Assembly: GCA_009026175.1 (NCBI GenBank) | Contig: WBTZ01000005.1 | Coordinates: 1 to 64,000, forward strand | Source of the DNA: Zoogloea sp. | Lineage (GTDB): Bacteria; Pseudomonadota; Gammaproteobacteria; Burkholderiales; Rhodocyclaceae | Direction of reading: 5' to 3' | Length of the DNA: 64,000 nt | Part shown: positions 56,087 through 64,000 of the stretch, piece by piece | Numbering within the stretch: the stretch's first letter is position 1 | How the letters are laid out: each line of letters begins with the position of its first letter | Notes under the pieces: generated by a model | What the model saw: the letters and a program-made list of their open reading frames with translations, nothing else | Database searches by the model: none | What the model was told of the DNA's origin: nothing | Position numbers and translations under genes: made by a program

Positions 56087-56857
56087 TCAGGGCACCCGGT
56101 AGTTTTCCTGGGTCATGATGTCGATGCCGCACTGCAGGTTCTCGATCCAGTCGAGGAAGCGGTTGACCATCACCTTGCCCTCGAACCGGCAGCCGTGCTG
56201 GGGCACGATCATCTCCACGTCGAGCTGGCGCACCATGTTCACCCAGTAGCGGCAGATCTTGTTGGAGATCATGTAGCGGCGGTGGAAGCCCGCCATGGTG
56301 ATCACGTGGTCGTCGAAATCCTTGACCGGCATCGCCGCCTGTTCGTGGCTCACCAGCGAGGCGCCCATGTCGCCGGAGAACAGGATCTTGGCAACCGGGT
56401 CATAGAACTGGAAGTTGCCTTCCGAATGCATGAAGTGGGCCGGCAGGGCCTTGACCTTGCTCTCGCCCAGGGCGATGTTCATGCCCTCGTCGGGAATCCC
56501 GAGAATGCGGCTGGTGTAGTCCTTGCCGGTAGTGAAGTGCGGGATGAAGCGGGTCCACAGGCGCGAGATCATGACCTTGCAGTGGGTGGTGACCATCCAC
56601 TTGTTGAGCGACGCGATGATGTCCGGATCGGCGTGGGTCGCAAAGATGAAATCCAGGCCCCGCGACGGGAAGAAGCGCTGCATCGACATCAGCAGGCCGT
56701 TGTAGGTCATGTTGCCGCCCGGGTCGATGAGGGCCCCGTGCTCGCCATCGACGATCAGGAACTGATTGCATTGCACCGCGTGGTCCGCCTCCTCGTCCAC
56801 CAGATCGTAGAAGGCAAGGCAAGCGTGCTTGCCATTGTTGAAGAGTTCGACAGCCAT
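56087..56857 (-). CDS. MBL-fold protein, flavodiiron ODP-like
   Basis: 256 residues of the metallo-beta-lactamase fold. The metal motif reads HADPDI rather than HxHxDH, with HFMHSEGNFQFYD, FSGDMGAS and the late PQHG, which is the pattern of the diiron site in flavodiiron (ODP) proteins that reduce O2 or NO. There is no flavodoxin domain, so an external electron donor would be needed. ATG at 56857 gives MAVELFNNG. Convergent with the MoxR-VWA genes. Confidence 0.8.
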   Translation of the reverse strand: MAVELFNNGKHACLAFYDLVDEEADHAVQCNQFLIVDGEHGALIDPGGNMTYNGLLMSMQRFFPSRGLDFIFATHADPDIIASLNKWMVTTHCKVMISRLWTRFIPHFTTGKDYTSRILGIPDEGMNIALGESKVKALPAHFMHSEGNFQFYDPVAKILFSGDMGASLVSHEQAAMPVKDFDDHVITMAGFHRRYMISNKICRYWVNMVRQLDVEMIVPQHGCRFEGKVMVNRFLDWIENLQCGIDIMTQENYRVP

Positions 56858-57022
56858 TGGAGTGTCACGGGAATGAAATCGGACCGCTACTTTAGCCGAC
56901 TCGCGAAATGGCGAAAACATGACAACCACTGTCCTTGATCGTGGTCAACGGATTGCATCGTCAGCCACGCCCGTTTGCGGTATCTTGCAAGCCTTGCTGA
57001 ACATCACCCCCTGGAGTACCCG

Positions 57023-57646
57023 TTGACATTCCAACGTCCGCTGCTGTCCCTGGTTTCGGCCTGCCTGCTGCTTCTGAGCCATCAGGCCTCCGCGCTTGGC
57101 CCGGGCACCGACCCCCGCGGCACCAGGGGCTCGGACCCGCGAGGCATGGCCATCGGCCCCGGGGCGCTGCAACGCCCGGGGTCTGCGCTGCCCTTCGGAG
57201 GCATCAACCCCGAGGGACAAGGCGGCGTGCGTCCGGAGAACCTCAAGGGTCCCAGCGGGACGGTCTGCAACTCGCGCAGCGCGAACAGCGGCACCACCCG
57301 CCGCGACCCCTCGGGCAAGGTGCAGATCTTCAACGATACGCGCTCCCTGCGCAGCCGCAGCGGAAACGTCTATGGCAACTGCAATGACGCGGCCTCGGGC
57401 CTCGGGCTGCGCCCCCTGCCGGGCACCACGTCGAGTGGCACGACCGGCCCGCTCGTGGGCAAGAACAAGACAAAGTCCGCCTTCAACAGCCAGACCAACA
57501 CCCTGAAGGCGGCCTCCGACGGCTATGTGGATCGCTCCGCCACCAGTTCGATGATGCCCAGGAAGCGCGCCTCACTCTACGATCCCGCCACGGGCGGGCT
57601 GCGCCAGCCCAAGGTGATGGACCCGTACCAGATCTACCAGCGCTGA
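57023..57646 (+). CDS. Small secreted basic low-complexity protein
   Basis: 207 residues from a TTG start at 57023, chosen because GGAG lies about seven bases upstream and the signal peptide (LLSLVSACLLLLSHQASA) then starts immediately; an earlier TTG at 56975 lacks this. The mature protein is rich in Gly, Ser, Pro, Arg and Thr, with DPRGTRGSDPRG near its start and two Cys (TVCNSRS, YGNCNDA) that may pair. I do not recognise a family. It is monocistronic, with a strong terminator after it and MBL divergent upstream. Confidence 0.65.
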   Translation: MTFQRPLLSLVSACLLLLSHQASALGPGTDPRGTRGSDPRGMAIGPGALQRPGSALPFGGINPEGQGGVRPENLKGPSGTVCNSRSANSGTTRRDPSGKVQIFNDTRSLRSRSGNVYGNCNDAASGLGLRPLPGTTSSGTTGPLVGKNKTKSAFNSQTNTLKAASDGYVDRSATSSMMPRKRASLYDPATGGLRQPKVMDPYQIYQR

Positions 57647-57666
57647 GCCCGTGATCCTGCAACAAC

Positions 57667-57694
57667 AAAAGGGGCGCCATCCGGCGCCCCTTTT
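57667..57694. terminator. Bidirectional terminator, small protein/htpG
   Basis: GGGGCGCC and GGCGCCCC with loop ATCC, extended by A4/T4 on the outside (57667-57694), between convergent genes. It can end both transcripts. Confidence 0.9.
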
Positions 57695-57719
57695 GCGTGA
57701 TACGACTGGCCTGTAGCGA

Positions 57720-59642
57720 TCAGGCTCCGTTCATCGCCAGCATGAGCTGGTTGATCCGCTTCACGAAGCTCGCCGGATCATCGAGGGTACCGCCTTCGGC
57801 CAGCAGGGCCTGGTCGAACAGCACCGCGGCCCAGTCGGCAAACTGGGCATCCTCGTACTTGAGGCGCAGTACCACCGGGTGGGTCGGATTGATCTCGAGG
57901 ATGGGCTTGGACAGGGGTGCGTTCTGCCCGGCAGCCTTCATCAGGCGGGCCAGGTTCATGCCCATGTCGTGCTCATCGGCCACCAGGCAGGCGGGCGAGT
58001 CGGTCAGGCGGTGGGTGACCCGCACTTCCTTGACGCGCCCTTCCAGGCTGGCCTTCATCTTGTCGAGCAGGTCCTTGAGCTCCCCGGTCTCCTTCTCGAC
58101 GGCGGCCTTCTCGGCTTCGTCCTCGAGCGCGCCCAGATCGAGGCCGCCCTTGGCCACGGAGGCCAGCTGCTTGCCGTCGAACTCGGTGAGGTGGCCCACC
58201 ACCCATTCATCGACGCGGTTGGACAGCAACAGCACCTCGATGCCCTTCTTGCGGAAGATCTCGAGGTGCGGGCTGTTCTTCGCCGCGTTGAAGGTGTCGG
58301 CGGTGACGTAGTAGATCTTTTCCTGCCCTTCCTTCATTCGGCCGATGTACTCGGCCAGGGAGACGACCTCTTCGGCGGTATCGGCGTGGGTGGAGGCAAA
58401 GCGCAGCAGGCCGGCGATCTTTTCCTTGTTGGAATGATCCTCGCCCACCCCTTCCTTCAGCACCTGGCCGAACTCCTTCCAGAAAGTGGTGTACTTCTCC
58501 TTGTTGTTCTCGGCCAGGTCCTCCAGCAACCCCAGGACCTTCTTGGTGCAGCCGGCGCGCAGGGTGTCGATGTCCTTGGATTCCTGCAGGATCTCGCGGG
58601 ACACGTTGAGGGGCAGGTCGTTGGAGTCCACCACCCCACGCACGAAACGCAGGTAGAGGGGCATCAGCTTCTCGGCGTCGTCCATGATGAAGACCCGGCG
58701 CACATACAGCTTGACCCCGTGGCGGGCCTGGCGGTCCCACAGATCGAAGGGCGCGTGGCCCGGCACGTAGAGGAGCTGGGTGTATTCGTGGCGGCCCTCG
58801 ACCTTGGAGTGGGTCCAGGCCAGCGGCTCTTCATAGTCGTGGGCAACGTGCTTGTAGAACTCGGTGTATTCCTCGTCGCTGATGTCGGACTTGGCCCGGG
58901 CCCACAGGGCGTTGGCCTTGTTCACCGTTTCGAGCTCGTCGGTGACCACCTGCTCCTTCTTCTCCTCGTCCCACTGCTCCTTCTTCATCACGATGGGCTG
59001 CAGGATGTGGTCGGAGTATTTCTGGATGATGCTGCGCAGCTTCCAGCTGGACAGCAGATCATCCTGGTCTTCCCGCAGGTGCAGGGTGATCTCGGTGCCG
59101 CGGTCGGCCTTCTCGATCGGCTCGACGGTGTACTCGCCGGCCGTATCGCCGGTCATCGCGCACTCCCAGCGCACGGCGTCGGTGGCCGGTACGCCGGCAC
59201 GACGGGTGCGCACGGTGACCTTGTCGGCGACGATGAAGGCAGAATAGAAGCCGACTCCGAACTGACCGATCAGGTGGGCGTCCTTCTTCTGGTCGCCGGT
59301 CAGCTTGCCGAAGAACTCCTTGGTGCCGGACTTGGCGATGGTGCCCAGGTTGGTCACCACCTCGTCGCGGTTCATGCCGATACCGTTGTCGGAAATCGTC
59401 AGCGTGCGCTTGGCCTTGTCCAGTTCCACCCGGATCTTGAGCTCGCTGTCGCTCTCGAACAGCCCGGCATTTTCCAGGGCCTCGAAACGCAGCTTGTCAC
59501 AGGCGTCGGAAGCATTCGATACCAGCTCGCGCAGGAAGATCTCCCGGTTCGAATACAGCGAGTGGATCATGAGGTGCAGCAACTGCTTCACTTCCGCCTG
59601 GAAGTTCATGGTTTGCGCGGACGACATTTTCTCGACAGTCAT
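57720..59642 (-). CDS. htpG: Molecular chaperone HtpG (Hsp90)
   Basis: 640 residues, slightly longer than E. coli HtpG (624). The N-terminal GHKL ATPase domain has [29 protein letters not shown] and [11 protein letters not shown]; the middle domain has [11 protein letters not shown]; the C-terminal dimerisation domain follows. ATG at 59642 is chosen by GGAG nine bases upstream; an ATG at 59627 (MSSAQTMNF) is an alternative. A near-perfect sigma32 promoter lies 35-62 bases upstream, and the gene is monocistronic. Confidence 0.98.
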   Translation of the reverse strand: MTVEKMSSAQTMNFQAEVKQLLHLMIHSLYSNREIFLRELVSNASDACDKLRFEALENAGLFESDSELKIRVELDKAKRTLTISDNGIGMNRDEVVTNLGTIAKSGTKEFFGKLTGDQKKDAHLIGQFGVGFYSAFIVADKVTVRTRRAGVPATDAVRWECAMTGDTAGEYTVEPIEKADRGTEITLHLREDQDDLLSSWKLRSIIQKYSDHILQPIVMKKEQWDEEKKEQVVTDELETVNKANALWARAKSDISDEEYTEFYKHVAHDYEEPLAWTHSKVEGRHEYTQLLYVPGHAPFDLWDRQARHGVKLYVRRVFIMDDAEKLMPLYLRFVRGVVDSNDLPLNVSREILQESKDIDTLRAGCTKKVLGLLEDLAENNKEKYTTFWKEFGQVLKEGVGEDHSNKEKIAGLLRFASTHADTAEEVVSLAEYIGRMKEGQEKIYYVTADTFNAAKNSPHLEIFRKKGIEVLLLSNRVDEWVVGHLTEFDGKQLASVAKGGLDLGALEDEAEKAAVEKETGELKDLLDKMKASLEGRVKEVRVTHRLTDSPACLVADEHDMGMNLARLMKAAGQNAPLSKPILEINPTHPVVLRLKYEDAQFADWAAVLFDQALLAEGGTLDDPASFVKRINQLMLAMNGA

Positions 59643-59676
59643 AAAGCTTGCTCCATGAGGACCGTTAACGACCCAC

Positions 59677-59704
59677 ATATGGGTCCATCCCCACCACTTT
59701 CAAG
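59677..59704 (-). promoter_or_regulatory. Sigma32 (heat-shock) promoter of htpG
   Basis: On the minus strand CTTGAAA (59704-59698) is followed after 14 bases by CCCATAT (59683-59677), matching RpoH consensus. The start site would be about 30 bases before the htpG ATG. It lies in the 92-base divergent gap with the sensor kinase gene. Confidence 0.85.
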
Positions 59705-59734
59705 CCCCCAAAGGTCAATGCCCGCTTCCAACTG

Positions 59735-61555
59735 ATGGAACGCTCCCGATTGCCTGCTCCACCCCCGGTCTCGCCGCCAGCAACGAACGAGGCCGGCGAA
59801 TCGCCCCCGCCCCAGGTCGCGTCCCTGCGCCGCCTGAGGATTGCCGTCTGGGCGGCCTTTGTGCTGCTCGTCATGATCGTCGTCTGCGTCTGCCTGTCCC
59901 TGATCCGCTACGACCGCGAGCAGGCGCTGCATCGGGCAGAATCCGAACTGCTGAGCCTGACCCGCGTCCTGGAAGAGCACGTGGCGCGCAGCTTCGGCGA
60001 GACCGAAGCCGCGCTCTCCGAGATCGCGGCGCGGGTGGCTCAGCAGGGCAGCATCGAGAACCTGGGCGAAGCAGAGCTCCAGTCCCTGCTCCGTCAGCGC
60101 GCCGCCAATCTGCCGGAGGCTGAATTCCTTTTCGTCGAACGCGAGGACGGCAGCCTCGCCGCGGACTCATCTCCTCCCGACAGGAAGGGCCTTGAGCCCC
60201 ACGGAGGCGCCCTGCACAAGCCGGCCATGCCCCATCAGCTCAGCGAAGGCGTGGATATCGGAATCCCGTTGCGGAGCCCGCTGTCGGGCCGCTGGATCAC
60301 GCCGCTGACCCGCCAGATCTTCGACGCGTCCGGAAAGTACCTGGGTACCGCCGGGGCCGCCATCAGCCACCCCTATTTCGAAGGCGTCTACAAGGAGCTC
60401 CAGCTGGCGCAGAAAGACACGATCATGATCCTTCATGCGAACCGGGCGAGCCTGCTGATCCATCACCCCCTGGCCGACAATCTGATCGGCAGCAGCGTGG
60501 CCGGCTCCCCCGCCATCGGCCTCGACGTTCAGCAACGCAGCCGCATCGTCACCGCCCCGTTTCCCGGTGATCCCGAGGAACGGATCACCGCCTACCGCAG
60601 ACTTGCCGACCGGCCGCTGATTGTCGGCACCAGCCGGCCGGTCGCCGATGCCCTGACGGATTACCAGGCGCACCGGGAACGGATCATCACGGCGGCCGGC
60701 GTCATGACGACCCTGCTCGCCGCCCTGGCCCTGCTGCTGCACCAGGACACCCGACGGCGCGATGCCGACCGCCAGGTCCTTGCCGAGCTCAATGCCTCGC
60801 TGGAAGAGCGGGTCCACCGGCGCACCGAGGAGCTTGAACACTCCAACCGGGAGCTGCTGAACTTCAGCTATTCGGTGTCGCACGACCTGCGCGCGCCCCT
60901 GCGGGCCATCAACGGCTTCTCCCATGCGCTGGAAGAAGACTACGGACAGAAGCTCGACGATACCGGCCGCGAATACCTGGCGCGCCTGCGCAAGGCCAGC
61001 CTGCGGATGGGCGAGCTGATCGACGAACTGCAGAAACTGGCCAGCGTGTCCCGCCACACCCTGCGCGTCGAACAGACCGATGTCAGCGCCATCGCCCAGG
61101 ACATCCTGGACGATCTGGCGGCGGTGAGCGGTGGGCGGCACGTACAGGCCCATGTGGAGCCCGGCCTGACGGCCGATGCGGACCCCACCCTGATCCGCAA
61201 CGCCCTGGAGAACCTGCTCGGCAACGCCTGGAAATTCACCCGTGACAGCCATCCGCCGATCATCCACGTGGGTGGGCGGCCGCACGGGGCGGAGAAGCTC
61301 TTCTATGTGACCGACAACGGAATCGGCTTCGACATGGAACACGCCAACAAGCTGTTCCAGCCATTCCAGCAACTGCACAAGCGGGAAGGTTTCGAAGGCT
61401 CCGGGATCGGTCTGGCCAGCGTGAGGCGCATCATCGAGCGCCATGGCGGAACGATATGGGCGGAATCGTCACCGGGGGCCGGGACGACGATGTTCTTCAC
61501 CCTCCCCCGCAGCCCGGCCCTGGTGCGTCGCCCGCGGGAGAAGCTGCAGGGCTGA
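59735..61555 (+). CDS. Sensor histidine kinase, periplasmic Cache-like domain
   Basis: 606 residues. A Pro-rich cytoplasmic start, a transmembrane helix (about 36-58), a periplasmic region to ~305 that looks like a double Cache/PDC sensor (GSLAADSSP, LTRQIFDASGKYLGTAGAAIS), a second helix (about 310-330), a linker coiled coil and a kinase core with the H box FSYSVSHDLRAPLRAINGFS (His near 386), N box LENLLGNAWKFT and G boxes. The H box resembles phytochrome-type kinases. No response regulator is adjacent. No Shine-Dalgarno is clear before the ATG. Confidence 0.9.
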   Translation: MERSRLPAPPPVSPPATNEAGESPPPQVASLRRLRIAVWAAFVLLVMIVVCVCLSLIRYDREQALHRAESELLSLTRVLEEHVARSFGETEAALSEIAARVAQQGSIENLGEAELQSLLRQRAANLPEAEFLFVEREDGSLAADSSPPDRKGLEPHGGALHKPAMPHQLSEGVDIGIPLRSPLSGRWITPLTRQIFDASGKYLGTAGAAISHPYFEGVYKELQLAQKDTIMILHANRASLLIHHPLADNLIGSSVAGSPAIGLDVQQRSRIVTAPFPGDPEERITAYRRLADRPLIVGTSRPVADALTDYQAHRERIITAAGVMTTLLAALALLLHQDTRRRDADRQVLAELNASLEERVHRRTEELEHSNRELLNFSYSVSHDLRAPLRAINGFSHALEEDYGQKLDDTGREYLARLRKASLRMGELIDELQKLASVSRHTLRVEQTDVSAIAQDILDDLAAVSGGRHVQAHVEPGLTADADPTLIRNALENLLGNAWKFTRDSHPPIIHVGGRPHGAEKLFYVTDNGIGFDMEHANKLFQPFQQLHKREGFEGSGIGLASVRRIIERHGGTIWAESSPGAGTTMFFTLPRSPALVRRPREKLQG

Positions 61556-61586
61556 ACGTCCGGCATGCCCCGGCAAGAGCGGGTGC

Positions 61587-62144
61587 TCAGATGTAACGGA
61601 TCTCGATGACCTCTATCTCGCGGATTCCGGCGGGGCTGGCGAAACGCACCACATCGCCTTCACGTGCCTTCAACAAGGCCCGGGACAGGGGCGCGATCCA
61701 GCTGATCCGCCCCTCGGAGGCATTCGCCTCATCCACACCGACGATCTGGTAGGTCTGATCCTCGCCGCCATCGGCATCGCACACCACCGTGACGGTCGCG
61801 CCGAAGAATACCTGCTCGGTGTTCTCCTGCTCGGAAGGGGTGACCACCGTGGCACTCTCGAGCCGCTTGATCAGGAAGCGGATGCGGCGGTCAATCTCGC
61901 GCAGGCGTTTCTTGCCGTAGATGTAGTCACCGTTCTCGGAGCGGTCACCATTCGATGCAGCCCATCGCACTGTTTCCACAAGGCGGGGGCGCTCATCCTT
62001 GACCAGCTGGTCGAGCTCTGCCTTCAGGGTCTCGAAACCCCGGCGGGTCATGTAGTTGCGCGTGCCCGGCGGCAGACTGGGGGCGCCGGGCGACGCCTCG
62101 TCGTCCTCGTCCTGGTCGTTCTCCTTGACGAATGCCTTGTTCAC
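61587..62144 (-). CDS. greB: Transcription elongation factor GreB
   Basis: 185 residues: an acidic N-terminal extension of about 25 residues not found in E. coli GreB, then the coiled-coil domain with NYMTRRGFETLKAEL and GDRSENGDYIYGKKRLREIDRRIRFLIKRLE (signature of GreB over GreA, including the acidic tip residues), then the C-terminal FKBP-like domain. It rescues backtracked RNA polymerase by stimulating transcript cleavage. The ATG is uncertain because of the extension: MTRRGFETL at an internal Met would be shorter. Confidence 0.93.
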   Translation of the reverse strand: MNKAFVKENDQDEDDEASPGAPSLPPGTRNYMTRRGFETLKAELDQLVKDERPRLVETVRWAASNGDRSENGDYIYGKKRLREIDRRIRFLIKRLESATVVTPSEQENTEQVFFGATVTVVCDADGGEDQTYQIVGVDEANASEGRISWIAPLSRALLKAREGDVVRFASPAGIREIEVIEIRYI

Positions 62145-62230
62145 GCTGACAGCTCCGGATCACCCAAAAGGAGGCGCATGGTAGGACTGCCACGACCATG
62201 CTGGCAAGCCAGGCAGTCCCCGGGACGCTC

Positions 62231-62464
62231 TCAGTGATAAACGGCGGGCTGGGTCATCAGCGTTCCGTACTCATCGATCCATGCGCCAAAATCGTCCATC
62301 TCCGTCGCGGAACTGGCCATTTCCCGCAACTCCGTGCGGAAACGCTGCGCCGCCTCATCGCGGAAAAGCGCTCCCTTGCCGCGACGCTTGTCGATGACCT
62401 CGACCGCATCGACACTCGGATAGTCCACCACGTAAAGAACCGGGTTGTTCAGCACCACGTTCAT
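62231..62464 (-). CDS. DUF3567-family small protein
   Basis: 77 residues. AGGAGG six bases before the ATG at 62464 fixes the start. The layout (MNVVLNNPVLYVVDYP at the start, VEVIDKRRGKGALFRDEAAQRFR in the middle, and a C-terminal LMTQPAVYH) matches what I recall of DUF3567, a family confined largely to betaproteobacteria; that match is from memory. No function is known. It lies 86 bases upstream of greB in the same orientation. Confidence 0.7.
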   Translation of the reverse strand: MNVVLNNPVLYVVDYPSVDAVEVIDKRRGKGALFRDEAAQRFRTELREMASSATEMDDFGAWIDEYGTLMTQPAVYH

Positions 62465-62613
62465 GACAGGCCTCCTGATCACTGGGTTGTGCCCCAATAG
62501 GCATCGATGCTACGGAAGATGGGAACACTTCCCGGTACTTCAAGTTCCCCGCAACGTTGTATTTCCTATCCACCACGCCTAAGATTCAACGAAACCAGCC
62601 TTCGCGCCACGCC

Positions 62614-62838
62614 ATGAACGACTGCAACGAACCCGATGCCGACGTCACCAGCCTCGCTTCCCGCCTGGCTGCACTGACCACCGAGCACAGGGACCTCGAC
62701 GCGGTCATCGCCCAGGTGTCGGTCGCCCCGCCCCCCGGGGACGATCTGCTGCTGCGGCGCCTCAAGAAGCGCAAGCTGGTCCTGAAAGACCGCATCTCCC
62801 TGATCGAGCGCCTGCTCGACCCGGACGTACCCGCCTGA
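62614..62838 (+). CDS. DUF465 (YdcH/SlyX-like) small protein
   Basis: 74 residues, mostly helical, with LASRLAALTTEHRDLDAVIAQ and LRRLKKRKLVLKDRISLIERLL, the DUF465/YdcH signature near the C-terminus. The frame extends upstream to 62557; the ATG at 62614 fits the family. Function unknown. It is 33 bases before the sulfhydrylase gene. Confidence 0.8.
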   Translation: MNDCNEPDADVTSLASRLAALTTEHRDLDAVIAQVSVAPPPGDDLLLRRLKKRKLVLKDRISLIERLLDPDVPA

Positions 62839-62871
62839 TGTCCCTCAACCCACCCTGACGCTCCCGACTGC

Positions 62872-64000
62872 ATGCCCATCCACCGAAACGCCGGGGCCGA
62901 CACGCTCGCCCTGCACGCCGGACAGACGCCCGACCCCGTCCATCGCTCCCGCGCAACACCGATCCACTTCACCACCAGCTACGTCTTCGAAAGTGGTGAC
63001 CACGCCGCAGCCCTGTTCAACCAGGAACGCGCCGGCCACGTGTATTCGCGCATTTCCAACCCCACCAACGCCGTGCTGGAGGAGCGCATCGCCGCCCTGG
63101 ACGGCGGCGTCGGTGCCATTGCCTGCGCCAGCGGCCAGGCCGCCCTGACCCTCGCCATCACCACCCTGATGGGCAGCGGTGGCCACATCGTCGCATCCCG
63201 CTCCCTGTATGGCGGCTCCCACAACCTGCTGGGCTACACCCTGCCCCGCTTCGGCATCGAGACCACCTTCGTGCCGGCCGGCGATGCAGATGCCTGGCGG
63301 GCAGCCATCCGCACCAATACCCGCCTGCTGTTCGGCGAATCCATCGGCAACCCGGGGCTCGAGGTGCTCGACATCCCGACCCTGGCCCAGATCGCCCGGG
63401 ACGCACACCTCCCGCTGATGGTGGACGCCACCCTGGTCACCCCCATCCTGCAATGCCCCATCGACCTCGGCGCCAACATCGTCATGCACTCCGCCACCAA
63501 GTACCTGGGCGGTCATGGTGTGGCCATTGGCGGCCTGCTGGTGGACGGTGGCAATTTCGACTGGGAAGCCAGCGAAGGGCGCTTCCCGACCCTCACCGAA
63601 CCCTATGAAGGCTTCCATGGCATGGACTTCGCCGAGGAGTCGCCCATCGCCGCCTTCCTGCTGCGGGCCCGCCGCGAAGGCCTGCGCGACTTCGGCGCCT
63701 GCCTGTCGCCGATGAACGCCTTCCAGATCCTGCAGGGCATGGAAACCCTCGGCCTGCGCATGGAACGCCACGTCGCCAACGCCCGGGCGCTGGTGGAGCA
63801 CCTGGTCAAGCACCCCTTCGTCGAATCGGTCTCCTGGCCCGAGCTGGACAGCCACCCGGACAAGGCCCTGGCCACGCGCCTGCTGCCGCAAGGCTGCGGC
63901 GGCGTCTTCAGCTTCAGCCTCAAGGGCGGGCGCAAGGCCGGCAGCACCTTCATTGAAGGCCTGCGCCTGTTCTCCCACCTCGCCAACGTGGGCGACGCCA
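62872..64000 (+). CDS. O-acetyl/O-succinylhomoserine sulfhydrylase (partial)
   Basis: A gene open from the ATG at 62872 to the window end, 376 codons so far, so the C-terminus is missing. It is a Cys/Met-metabolism PLP enzyme: LHAGQTPDPVHRSRATPIHFTTSYVFES at the start, YSRISNPT, and the PLP lysine in SATKYLGGHG. The PIHFTTSYVF and VDATLVTP segments favour O-acetylhomoserine sulfhydrylase (MetY/MetZ-like), which makes homocysteine from sulfide. The substrate, acetyl or succinyl, cannot be decided. Confidence 0.88.
   Translation, partial: MPIHRNAGADTLALHAGQTPDPVHRSRATPIHFTTSYVFESGDHAAALFNQERAGHVYSRISNPTNAVLEERIAALDGGVGAIACASGQAALTLAITTLMGSGGHIVASRSLYGGSHNLLGYTLPRFGIETTFVPAGDADAWRAAIRTNTRLLFGESIGNPGLEVLDIPTLAQIARDAHLPLMVDATLVTPILQCPIDLGANIVMHSATKYLGGHGVAIGGLLVDGGNFDWEASEGRFPTLTEPYEGFHGMDFAEESPIAAFLLRARREGLRDFGACLSPMNAFQILQGMETLGLRMERHVANARALVEHLVKHPFVESVSWPELDSHPDKALATRLLPQGCGGVFSFSLKGGRKAGSTFIEGLRLFSHLANVGDA

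Overview
The window looks like chromosome from a high-GC betaproteobacterium. Rhodocyclales (Azospira/Dechlorosoma-like) is my best guess; this is inference from gene order and protein style, not from a marker gene. Supporting points are the strong G/C codon bias, the tig-clpP-clpX-lon and pyrG-kdsA-eno-ftsB blocks, a DUF3567-type small protein and a GC-rich repeat of a kind seen in betaproteobacterial genomes. Most of the window is ordinary single-copy chromosome. I see no prophage, insertion sequence, integrase or CRISPR array.

Layout. 1-2150: a 41-residue Lys-rich small protein, a Fic AMPylase-type gene with striking AT-rich inverted repeats at its promoter, and tRNA-Arg(CCU) with a terminator. 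2249-8035 (minus): tig, clpP, clpX, lon, a protein-quality-control block; lon has its own heat-shock (sigma32) promoter. 8430-13219 (plus): prkA, yeaH-like (DUF444) and spoVR-like (ycgB), the conserved stationary-phase/stress kinase trio, followed by a convergent secreted beta-helix protein. 14445-18794 (plus): an atypical J-protein, trhP/yegQ (tRNA hydroxylation), rpmE (L31) and a GT39 membrane glycosyltransferase. 18850-23039 (minus): pyrG, kdsA, eno, ftsB. 23171-28081: isochorismatase-like hydrolase, acetoacetyl-CoA synthetase, a thioesterase and, divergently, ETF-ubiquinone oxidoreductase; together these suggest acyl/ketone-body catabolism feeding electrons to quinone, with a palindromic operator in the divergent promoter.

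28179-36426: a large hybrid histidine kinase (PAS-HK-REC-REC-HPt), purL, and a GGDEF diguanylate cyclase. 36525-42500 (plus): a tight five-gene run of PAP2 phosphatase, UPF0104/LPG-synthase-like membrane protein, ArnC/DPM-like GT2 and two ArnT-like GT39 enzymes; this has the parts list of a polyprenyl-phosphate-sugar pathway for decorating lipid A or another envelope glycan. 42589-45896: a LytS-type histidine kinase with no intact partner, preceded by a 37-codon ORF resembling the start of a response regulator, then two secreted proteins I do not recognise. 46029-51666: a MuiA-like DUF4139 protein, rmuC and an FtsX-type permease without an adjacent ATPase.

51762-56857: M20 amidohydrolase, histone-deacetylase-like enzyme, MoxR AAA ATPase plus VWA protein, and a flavodiiron-like beta-lactamase-fold protein. 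57023-end: a small secreted basic protein, htpG (sigma32 promoter), a sensor kinase with a large periplasmic domain, greB, a DUF3567 protein, a DUF465 protein and the 5' part of an O-acetyl/O-succinylhomoserine sulfhydrylase gene cut by the window end. Nothing supportable was seen in 1-238 or 365-475. The strongest candidates for something not well described are the Fic operator array, the envelope-glycan cluster, the secreted pair at 44026-45896 and the orphan kinase with its response-regulator-like leader ORF.
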